Origin: Gammaproteobacteria bacterium
GTDB lineage: Bacteria; Pseudomonadota; Gammaproteobacteria; SZUA-21
DNA: 13,156 nucleotides
Assembly: GCA_003233075.1 (NCBI GenBank)
Contig: QIKQ01000208.1
Span: 1-13,156, forward strand
Direction: 5' to 3'
Below the pieces are notes generated by a model. The model was not told where the DNA came from. It worked only from the letters and a program-made list of their open reading frames with translations, and made no database searches. A program made the position numbers and the translations under genes. How positions within the stretch are numbered: the first letter of the stretch is position 1; each line of letters starts with the position of its first letter. Shown here in pieces: positions 5,794 through 11,094 of the stretch.

Positions 5794-6444
5794 ATGAGCA
5801 GTGTATCAAACTATGCTAAAAATATTTTAGTAGCAGAAGAGCTGATTAAATTAGGTTGTAAGTGGCCAATTGTTCACGAAATGCTTGGTATACGTATTAG
5901 TGATGCCCAGAGATTAGTGCGCGAATGCGATAAAAGTCTCAATTTATTATCTCGAGCAGAACGAGGCTTGTATTGGTGGCGAGCACCCGGAAAACATAAT
6001 TTAAGAATGACGCATGCGAACTTTCTATATCGACTTTATTTGCATTTCAATAGTGAACTTAGCTTAGCAGAAAAATTACTCGGTTCTTATCTTACTTATC
6101 TGGATATGGTTTCATCCCCAGTGATTAATAATATTAATCGTGCCTATTATTTACTAAATTCACTACAACGTAATAGTGGATTTGACCTTCGGATGTGTTT
6201 AAGCTGCGAAAATGAATACCTTGCTATTGGACTAATGGAGACAGAGATATGCCCGGCCTGCGAAAGAAATCAATACATGCGCTGTTTAGATTGCGACAAT
6301 CCATTGAGCAATCCTTATTCTCCAGGCCGTAATGGCAATAAGAAGAGGCGCTGTGACTCATGCGGCCTTGAGGTGAGAAAGAAAAGAAGACAGATTAAGC
6401 GTTTGAAGGAAAGTTATTATGTAAAGGAGCATAGGATATTTTAG
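5794..6444 (+). CDS. FlhC-like regulator with a second zinc ribbon
   Basis: The product has 216 residues; FlhC is about 190. The N-terminus AEELIKLGCKWPIVHEMLGIR (14-34) matches the FlhC AxELIxLGA helix and DNA-binding region, HANFLYRLYLHF (74-85) the central helix, and RAYYLLNSLQRNSG (116-129) the stretch before the zinc site. FlhC's four zinc cysteines correspond to CLSC (135-138) and CPAC (153-156). Unusually, two further CxxC pairs follow, CLDC (164-167) and CDSC (187-190), and then a very basic tail (RKKRRQIKRLK). That predicts a second zinc ribbon and extra nucleic-acid contact. The ATG at 5794 sits five bases after GGAGGAGG (5781-5788), better than the in-frame ATG at 5779, which overlaps that site. 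It is co-transcribed with the FlhD-like gene. The FlhC family is well supported; its regulon is unknown. Confidence 0.75.
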   Translation: MSSVSNYAKNILVAEELIKLGCKWPIVHEMLGIRISDAQRLVRECDKSLNLLSRAERGLYWWRAPGKHNLRMTHANFLYRLYLHFNSELSLAEKLLGSYLTYLDMVSSPVINNINRAYYLLNSLQRNSGFDLRMCLSCENEYLAIGLMETEICPACERNQYMRCLDCDNPLSNPYSPGRNGNKKRRCDSCGLEVRKKRRQIKRLKESYYVKEHRIF

Positions 6445-6495
6445 GAAAAGTGCTATTATAGTGTTTTGCCTACACGACCTAATAAGGAGATTGAA

Positions 6496-7029
6496 ATGTG
6501 TATGCCAATGTTTTTGGATTTTGAGGCATCGAGTTTATCCTCAGATTCTTATCCGATTGAAATAGCTTGGTCAGACGGTTCAGGACAGATTCAAAGTTAT
6601 TTAATTAGTCCAGTCACTATCCCAGAGTGGACTGATTGGAGCGAGGAGTCAGCACAAATACACGGTATAACAAAACAACAATTAGTTGATGAAGGGCATA
6701 CGCCAGACGATGTGGTTCAGAAATTTTTACCTTTTTTAAGAGAAAGCGTTATTTATACCGATGCTGTTGCCTACGATGAATTTTGGCTTAGACGTTTATT
6801 GGCAGTGAGTGAGCTAGACTCTATTGCAACTAACCTAGAGGAAATGGATCAACTAATTTATAAATTAATCAGTGCCAGAACACCCAATTTAAAGCGAGAT
6901 TGGTTTATTGAGTATTGTAATAAAATGAAACAGCAGGCTCGTAAAATGGTACCCGGTATACACCGAGCCGGGTGGGACGTTCAGTATTTAATTGAGTTGT
7001 ATAAATTAGCGAGAGTTGCTTCTATCTAG
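6496..7029 (+). CDS. DEDDh-type 3'-5' exonuclease (RNase T/DnaQ superfamily)
   Basis: The product has 177 residues and consists of the single exonuclease domain. Exo I is FLDFEASSL with D8 and E10; Exo II is VAYDEFWLRRL with D94; Exo III is HRAGWD with H156 and D161, which makes it the DEDDh subtype. Such enzymes remove nucleotides from the 3' ends of DNA or RNA using two metal ions. No additional domain identifies it as DnaQ, RNase T or oligoribonuclease. AAGGAGA (6484-6490) lies five bases before the ATG at 6496, which is preferred over the in-frame TTG at 6466. It follows the FlhC-like gene by 51 bases on the same strand and may share its transcript. Substrate and any link to the regulator are unknown. 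Confidence 0.85.
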   Translation: MCMPMFLDFEASSLSSDSYPIEIAWSDGSGQIQSYLISPVTIPEWTDWSEESAQIHGITKQQLVDEGHTPDDVVQKFLPFLRESVIYTDAVAYDEFWLRRLLAVSELDSIATNLEEMDQLIYKLISARTPNLKRDWFIEYCNKMKQQARKMVPGIHRAGWDVQYLIELYKLARVASI

Positions 7030-7331
7030 TTTACTTGTTTCAGAAATGTGGATTAAAACAGGAAAACCTGACCTTAAAATTATACACGTAAGTGTGAAAA
7101 ACGTTAAAATAACAGAAATAAGGCTATGTCACACTCTAATAGCGCTTTCAGTCAGCGACTAAAACCTTTGTTGAGACATGGGTTTGAGAGTCTTGCAGGT
7201 AGGATTCATTGAAGTCAAAAATGACAATCTATTGAAATTAGGCTCATGTGAAATTAGAGATATCGGATAATCTAAATTACATTGTCCACAGCTCTAATTA
7301 TGGGGAAACAATGCACAAATACGCCTTGTCC
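7030..7331. other. Intergenic region between convergent genes
   Basis: These 302 bases are filled mainly by copy 2 of the dispersed repeat (7034-7202). The remainder is AT-rich. No canonical terminator was found for either converging transcript. The small CAGG-AAAA-CCTG hairpin inside the repeat is the only notable structure. Confidence 0.5.
7034..7202. repeat. Dispersed ~165-base repeat, copy 2
   Basis: It is the partner of 4608-4775 in the same orientation. The first 50 bases (GGATTAAA through GTGTGAAAA) and the last 35 (ACCTTTGTTGAGACATG through TTGAGAGTC) are close matches. It begins within five bases of the exonuclease stop codon. It lacks the flanking TGCTGTCCCA arm pair of copy 1. Confidence 0.6.
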
Positions 7332-7847
7332 CTAAACACATTTTTTTAGTCTGGAAATGTTTCTACCCGGAATAGGCTCAAGAGGTAGTTCACCTACCGC
7401 TTTTATTAATGTGCCTCGTCCTTTTTCTATACCGTACACATCATTATTGCTAAAACCTAGGGTAATATGTAAGTCGGCTTGATCTAATGCAAAATTGCTT
7501 CTACATTTTTGCAATTCTTCGGATCGCACAATAATGTAATAGCATATGCTGTAGGCGTCTTGGGCGCGACCAATGCCATATAATTGGATTTTAAATTCTT
7601 TGTTTAAAATTACATCAACCTGTTCCGACCTAAGGTTTGGGTAATCGATTGGATTAATTAAGGTAATATGAAATACGCCTTGATCGCGCTCTCGCTTTTT
7701 ATCCCGATAGTAATTATAAATGTCATTGCCTAACATTCTGCGCAAAACACGAAGATAACGAATTATGGCGGTGTGCTTAATATGGCAGCCTAGGTACGTC
7801 GCGCCAGAAGAATCGATGAGTAAACTTGTTGTGACAGATAAATGCAT
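7332..7847 (-). CDS. 2H phosphoesterase superfamily protein
   Basis: The product has 171 residues. Two H-x-T-hydrophobic motifs define the 2H fold: HITL at 60-63 (GVFHITLINP) and HITL at 127-130 (ADLHITLGF), followed by NNDVYGIEKG. The spacing of 67 residues and the beta-rich surroundings fit the superfamily. The second motif region resembles bacterial 'Swiss army knife RNA repair-like' proteins. Known members open 2',3'-cyclic or 2'-5' phosphodiester bonds in RNA ends or nucleotides, and phage Acb1, which destroys cyclic-dinucleotide immune signals, has the same fold. The ATG lies one base after the stop of the upstream membrane-protein gene (TAATATG on the minus strand). It has no Shine-Dalgarno of its own, so translation is probably coupled. 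The stop is TAG at 7332-7334. The superfamily is confident; the substrate is open. Confidence 0.8.
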   Translation of the reverse strand: MHLSVTTSLLIDSSGATYLGCHIKHTAIIRYLRVLRRMLGNDIYNYYRDKKRERDQGVFHITLINPIDYPNLRSEQVDVILNKEFKIQLYGIGRAQDAYSICYYIIVRSEELQKCRSNFALDQADLHITLGFSNNDVYGIEKGRGTLIKAVGELPLEPIPGRNISRLKKCV

Positions 7848-7848
7848 A

Positions 7849-8259
7849 TTAGAATTTTATTGCAATGGCGATGCCAGAACCTATTAGTAACATCAGGTAT
7901 AAGCCTACAAAATGAGGTTGTTTTAAGACGACTAAACGCTCCCCTTTTAATTTTGTGCTGGCGATACTACATATCGAATAACGATAATCTTGCCACTTTT
8001 CTGAGTGAGCGACCGTTTCAAGTGTAGCGGCGTGTTTAATAAAACGATATTGATAAGTACGATAGACCCACTCAACCATAAAAAAACACAATACAATATA
8101 CGGCGCAATCGCGATTATATCAAATCCAGGATATTGAAAACCATAAGCAGTGGTAGCCCCCCAAGTAGTAATGCACCAGTTTTTAATCATCATTCCGTTT
8201 TGGTCGTAACGGGCGATACTTGCCTGGGTGATCTCTATTTCCTTTAATAAAAAATCCAT
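7849..8259 (-). CDS. Small three-helix inner-membrane protein, function unknown
   Basis: The product has 136 residues. An N-terminal amphipathic helix (KEIEITQASIARYDQNG) leads into a first membrane segment at about 26-43. A second lies at about 47-66, then a polar stretch of about 50 residues with VYRTYQYRFIKHAATLE (65-81), and a third membrane segment at about 117-134. The pattern R-x-D-x-N-x(3)-IK-x-W before the first helix resembles a widespread family of small two-helix membrane proteins that I recall beside conflict-type genes; I cannot confirm this here. AAGGAG (8271-8266), six bases before the ATG at 8259, fixes the start; an in-frame TTG at 8274 would overlap that site. Its stop is one base from the start of the 2H phosphoesterase gene, which strongly suggests a joint function. 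Confidence 0.75.
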   Translation of the reverse strand: MDFLLKEIEITQASIARYDQNGMMIKNWCITTWGATTAYGFQYPGFDIIAIAPYIVLCFFMVEWVYRTYQYRFIKHAATLETVAHSEKWQDYRYSICSIASTKLKGERLVVLKQPHFVGLYLMLLIGSGIAIAIKF

Positions 8260-8589
8260 CGACTGCTCCTTCAATTAATATAGGTTTCGATGTTAGTCGA
8301 CATCCGTTGTTTGTATTACTACCGTATTTATTTTTTTGATTGTCAATTGATACTTATCGATATTGAATTATAGCGACTTTATTATAAGAGCGAGAGCGTT
8401 TATTCTAGTTTAGTGTGTAATCGTCTATGAACACTGGAATTTGCTAGTGGGTATGCTTGTCTGGGCATAAAGTGCGCAGAAACATAATATTTTTGTTTTC
8501 ATTTTTATTCTGCTAAGGCACAATTAAAGTTATTCAGCAACGGATGTCTAACTTAGTCTAACTAACAGAATAACTGGGAAGCGAATTAT
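8260..8589. other. Divergent promoter region
   Basis: This 330-base AT-rich gap lies between the minus-strand membrane/2H operon and the plus-strand paralog pair. A perfect TTGACA lies on the minus strand (8346-8341), but its best -10 is poor. CATAAT (8483-8488) could be a -10 for the plus strand. CTAACTTAGTCTA (8548-8560) recurs before the TetR gene and overlaps the dyad TTAGT-N3-ACTAA (8553-8565). Confidence 0.45.
8548..8565. promoter_or_regulatory. Candidate shared operator upstream of the paralog pair
   Basis: The 13-mer CTAACTTAGTCTA at 8548-8560 is identical to 9800-9812, just before the TetR gene. Here it merges into TTAGT-CTA-ACTAA. It lies 30 bases before the first paralog start, a fitting place for repression. 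Binding is inferred. Confidence 0.4.
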
Positions 8590-8922
8590 ATGATTACTTT
8601 ATCTGTTTTACTTTTATCGGTCACCGCAATCACCGTAGATCCAGACACTATATGTGTTCCATCTACAGCCAGTGGTAAAATTGAAAAAAGATATAAACAT
8701 TGTAAGAAGGGAGACTTAATTTACGTCAGTAAATATGAACTCAAACTACTTTGCGATTTCAAAGGTGGCGAGGCTCGTTCAGGGCAAAGTAGAAATCCAA
8801 TTAGCTGTATTTATCGAGGTAAACCACGTTTAGTCAAATTAAGTCCGTCTGACGCAGGTGCCAAAAAAAATCGTAAAGAAAAAAAGGAAGAAATGAAAAA
8901 TTCTGGTAGAAAAAAACTCTAA
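8590..8922 (+). CDS. 110-residue four-cysteine protein, paralog 1 (function unknown)
   Basis: I do not recognise this family. The protein has a short hydrophobic N-terminus (residues 2-15) with a possible signal-peptidase site after V-T-A at 11-13, which is shorter than a normal Sec signal. Four cysteines follow at 22, 38, 55 and 73, then a strongly basic, charged tail (about 92-110) ending SGRKKL. All four cysteines and about half of all residues match the next gene without a gap. The most conserved blocks are AITVDP, HCKKGD, LCDFK, RGK and SGR-x-KL. Four spaced cysteines after an export-like segment suggest a small disulfide-bonded periplasmic domain, but that is inference. GGGAAG about eight bases upstream is the ribosome site. 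It forms a tandem pair with the next gene, probably one transcript ended by the hairpin at 9367-9400. Confidence 0.7.
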   Translation: MITLSVLLLSVTAITVDPDTICVPSTASGKIEKRYKHCKKGDLIYVSKYELKLLCDFKGGEARSGQSRNPISCIYRGKPRLVKLSPSDAGAKKNRKEKKEEMKNSGRKKL

Positions 8923-9006
8923 ATAAATTTGCGTATAAAATCTACGCATAACGGTGTTAGATAATAAATATTAACTAATTAATTTGAAATGCAGAGGGAA
9001 AAAATC

Positions 9007-9339
9007 ATGATAACTATTTCAGCTTTACTATTGTCAGTTTCTGCAATTACTGTTGATCCAGAAAACATATGCTTACCTGATAAGGATTCTAATAATAGAT
9101 TAAAAATGTATGCTCATTGTAAGAAGGGCGATATTATTAAAGTAGATACTTGGACTTATTATCGTTTGTGTGATTTTAAAAGTGGTTCTGAACCTAATAG
9201 TGACCGTAAATATCGTTATACTTGCGTACATCGTGGAAAAGCGAGAACTACATCTTTAGCCCCCAAGACTATTAAGAAAAGAAGTGAACATAAAAAGAAA
9301 AAAGAAGAGCTTAAAAAGTCAGGCCGAGAAAAATTATAG
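9007..9339 (+). CDS. 110-residue four-cysteine protein, paralog 2 (function unknown)
   Basis: This is the second member of the tandem pair, also exactly 110 residues, with cysteines at 22, 38, 55 and 73. About 53 of 110 positions are identical to paralog 1. The most variable part is the loop at 61-70, between cysteines 3 and 4, with no identity. The hydrophobic start ends in V-S-A, parallel to V-T-A in paralog 1. The tail is again rich in lysine and glutamate and ends SGREKL. The ATG at 9007 follows AGAGGGAA (8993-9000) and aligns with the first paralog's start, so the in-frame ATG at 8989 is rejected. The pair diverged well after duplication but kept length and cysteine spacing, which indicates selection. 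Function unknown. Confidence 0.7.
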   Translation: MITISALLLSVSAITVDPENICLPDKDSNNRLKMYAHCKKGDIIKVDTWTYYRLCDFKSGSEPNSDRKYRYTCVHRGKARTTSLAPKTIKKRSEHKKKKEELKKSGREKL

Positions 9340-9366
9340 CTACCTAGCTCTAATTGAAAGACTAAT

Positions 9367-9400
9367 ATCTAGTTAGTGTCTTGTTGGGGTCTAACTAGAT
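9367..9400 (+). terminator. Hairpin after the paralog pair, probable terminator
   Basis: ATCTAGTTAG (9367-9376) and CTAACTAGAT (9391-9400) form a perfect ten-pair stem with a 14-base loop. TGATTCTTTTCC follows. The U-tract is imperfect, so termination may be partial. Confidence 0.55.
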
Positions 9401-9708
9401 TGATTCTTTTCCTATCAATATTCCCGCTTAGCTTGTTTAAATCACTAATTCAGTTAACTCACTTATGATTGAAAAATTGTAAAAATATTATTAACTAAAA
9501 TATTATTTTATTTTCAAATTAATTATAAAAATACTATTTTTTTTTAAAATTTTTCTAGGGTTGTAACCTTGCATTCAATGGAAATACAAAATGTTAGTGG
9601 TAAAAATACAATTACTCAAATTGGTCTATCCCCTATTTATATAGTGTTTTAAAAAAATTCCCACAAAAAAGGTCATAAAATTATTTTTATAAAAGACAGA
9701 TATATTTG

Positions 9709-9737
9709 TTGAAACTAAGTCGAGATAAAGACAGAAT
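9709..9737 (+). promoter_or_regulatory. Sigma-70-type promoter of the TetR-family gene
   Basis: TTGAAA (9709-9714) and CAGAAT (9732-9737) are separated by 17 bases, with five of six and four of six consensus matches. Initiation near 9744 puts all three dyads at 9745-9798 in the leader. Confidence 0.5.
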
Positions 9738-9744
9738 AGGCTCC

Positions 9745-9778
9745 ATAGTGTTTAGTCACTATTGCTTCGGGGGAAGCA
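9745..9778 (+). promoter_or_regulatory. Two abutting hairpins in the TetR leader
   Basis: ATAGTG-TTTAGT-CACTAT (9745-9762) is directly followed by TGCTTC-GGGG-GAAGCA (9763-9778). Both stems are perfect six-pair hairpins. They could form a structured 5' leader that controls RNA stability, or act as DNA-level sites. Confidence 0.45.
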
Positions 9779-9783
9779 TAATT

Positions 9784-9798
9784 CAACTTAGTAAGTTG
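9784..9798. promoter_or_regulatory. Palindromic operator candidate for the TetR-family regulator
   Basis: CAACTTA-G-TAAGTTG is a perfect 15-base palindrome about 35 bases before the start codon, immediately followed by CTAACTTAGTCTA (9800-9812). TetR regulators commonly bind 15-20-base palindromes at their own promoters. The overlap of the ACTTAGT core with the site before the paralog genes suggests a common regulator. Confidence 0.5.
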
Positions 9799-9832
9799 CC
9801 TAACTTAGTCTATTACAATAAGAAGGTTTGTC

Positions 9833-10390
9833 ATGCCTAGAACAAGTGATAAAAAGGAACGTTTAATTGCGGCTGCTACTTCTTTGTTTCACAAGCAAGG
9901 ATTTACAAATACAACTTTGGCGCACATCGCTCAGTATTCGGAAGTTCCATTGGGAAATGTTTATTATTATTTTAAAACCAAAGAGGATATCGGAGCTGCG
10001 GTCATAGATACACGCCATGAGAAATTCTCTCAGCTTTACGTGGATTGGGATACAATCGATAAGCCTCAAGATCGCTTAATGAGCTATCTTGATCAATATG
10101 AACATACCGCTGAGTCAGTAACTGAAAACGGTTGTCCGGTTGGCAGTTTATGCCAAGAGCTAAATAAAGACCCAACCTCATTGTCTGAAAAAGCGGATAA
10201 CGTGCTGCACAGTCAGCTTGAATGGCTATCAGAGCAATTCAAAGAAATGGGTTTGGAAGATTCTAAAAAATTAGCGATTCATTTGGTTACTTCTCTACAA
10301 GGTGGAAGTTTATTGGCGAACGCAATGCATGATAAATCTATTTTAGTAGATCAGATTAGTAGATTGCGCGGATTGATTGCAAAAGTATAA
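9833..10390 (+). CDS. TetR/AcrR-family transcriptional regulator
   Basis: The product has 185 residues. The N-terminal TetR DNA-binding domain spans about 7-55: an ERLIAAATSLFHKQGF helix, then TTLAHIAQYSEVPLGNVYYYFKTKEDI, the recognition helix and the canonical YYYFKTKE signature. The C-terminal ligand and dimer domain contains NGCPVGSLCQEL (99-110), typical of a TetR subgroup with a GCxxGxL motif, and two cysteines at 101 and 107. A thiol- or electrophile-responsive role is conceivable but unproven. AGAAGG (9821-9826) lies six bases before the ATG. The gene has its own promoter, a palindromic operator candidate in the leader and a perfect terminator hairpin downstream, so it is probably an autoregulated single-gene unit. 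Plausible targets are the tandem paralogs just upstream, which share a 13-base motif. The ligand is unknown. Confidence 0.9.
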   Translation: MPRTSDKKERLIAAATSLFHKQGFTNTTLAHIAQYSEVPLGNVYYYFKTKEDIGAAVIDTRHEKFSQLYVDWDTIDKPQDRLMSYLDQYEHTAESVTENGCPVGSLCQELNKDPTSLSEKADNVLHSQLEWLSEQFKEMGLEDSKKLAIHLVTSLQGGSLLANAMHDKSILVDQISRLRGLIAKV

Positions 10391-10403
10391 GTTTATTGTC
10401 AGG

Positions 10404-10429
10404 AAACGAGATTAGTGTAATCTCGTTTT
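10404..10429 (+). terminator. Intrinsic terminator of the TetR-family gene
   Basis: AAACGAGATTA (10404-10414) pairs perfectly with TAATCTCGTTT (10418-10428) over 11 base pairs around a GTG loop, and the T-run continues to 10429. It begins 14 bases after the stop codon. Confidence 0.75.
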
Positions 10430-10456
10430 AATTCACTTCTTGACCATGACTCTAAA

Positions 10457-10596
10457 GGGCACCTCTAAAAATTAGGATATTTGTGCGCTGGCAAGGCGGA
10501 GAACTTTTTAAAAGCGCAGTTTATCGCTGCGCGACCCGCATTTTAAAAAGTTCGACAACGCTGCCAGCGTGCAAATAGACACAATTAGAGGTGCCC
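10457..10596. mobile_element. 140-base palindromic MITE-like element
   Basis: The ends GGGCACCTCTAA (10457-10468) and TTAGAGGTGCCC (10585-10596) are perfect inverted repeats. Further nested arms are CGCTGGCA/TGCCAGCG (10486-10493, 10562-10569), GAACTTTTTAAAA and its complement (10501-10513, 10541-10553), and GCGCAG/CTGCGC (10514-10519, 10527-10532). The whole element can fold into one long interrupted hairpin. AAA on both sides could be a 3-base target duplication. It has no coding capacity, so it is non-autonomous; the parent transposase is not in the window. It sits between convergent genes. Confidence 0.75.
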
Positions 10597-10639
10597 AAAA
10601 GCAGTACTGTCATTATTTTGTTAGTCTTGATGGCAATCA

Positions 10640-11053
10640 CTATTTCAAATAGCTGCTTGGATTATCACTGTTAATTATAAACCAATTATTTTTATGCTTA
10701 ACTAGAACTAATTTTCGGTTGTAGCGCTTTACAGTAAAGGTAGCGGCGTTTTTATTATGACTAAGTTTTGGTTTTATATCTTTAATGCTGCGCAGTGCGT
10801 TAAGCATTGTTACTGATGCTTTAACGCTAAATTCTTTTATAAACTTTTTTCGATTACTTGATTTAAGCGCTTTTTTTAAATCTCTTGGATGCAAATGTTT
10901 ATCAAGAAATTGGCTGTAATTTTTCTGCTCTAAACTCTTTACTGATTGTTTTATAGTGGATTGAATTGTATCGTTTGGTTCATTGCTGCTACATCCGATA
11001 GACATGAAAAATATTAGTATACATAGCATTAAAATTCGAATATTTTTTAACAT
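10640..11053 (-). CDS. Small predicted lipoprotein, function unknown
   Basis: The product has 137 residues. It has a positively charged start (MLKNIR), a hydrophobic core and a cysteine at 21 in SIGCSS, which acts as the lipobox; serine at the -3 position is atypical, so lipidation is likely but not certain. The mature part is lysine-rich: a helical stretch (DTIQSTIKQSVKSLEQKNYSQFL) and then beta-like segments (AATFTVKRY, KLVLVKHKNNWFIIN). This layout resembles small NTF2-like or DUF4878-type envelope lipoproteins, but I cannot name the family. AAAGGAG (11067-11061), seven bases before the ATG, fixes the start. It follows the Grx-AhpF-like gene by 41 bases on the same strand and is probably its operon partner. 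No catalytic motif is visible. Confidence 0.7.
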   Translation of the reverse strand: MLKNIRILMLCILIFFMSIGCSSNEPNDTIQSTIKQSVKSLEQKNYSQFLDKHLHPRDLKKALKSSNRKKFIKEFSVKASVTMLNALRSIKDIKPKLSHNKNAATFTVKRYNRKLVLVKHKNNWFIINSDNPSSYLK

Positions 11054-11094
11054 CGCCTCACTCCTTTATAAATTCTAATAACAACTACACTCAA

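Larger units (their letters stand above)
9340..9832. other. AT-rich intergenic region before the TetR gene
   Basis: The 493 bases start with the hairpin at 9367-9400. A strongly AT-rich block with long A and T runs follows at about 9480-9560 and may be bent or nucleoid-protein-bound DNA. Then come the TetR promoter (9709-9737) and three successive dyads (9745-9798). A 24-codon ORF at 9578-9652 has no ribosome site and is not called. Confidence 0.5.

Noticed and set aside
7842..8247. Plus-strand ORFs opposite the membrane-protein gene
   Set aside because: They are antisense shadows of a gene with a good ribosome site and clear membrane segments.
8318..8346. Perfect TTGACA on the minus strand as a -35 for the membrane/2H operon
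   Set aside because: The hexamer 17 bases downstream is GGTAGT, which is a poor -10, so it was not called as a promoter.
9578..9652. 24-codon ORF in the AT-rich gap before the TetR gene
   Set aside because: No Shine-Dalgarno sequence lies near the ATG and nothing supports translation. The peptide reads plausibly but this is weak evidence at that length.
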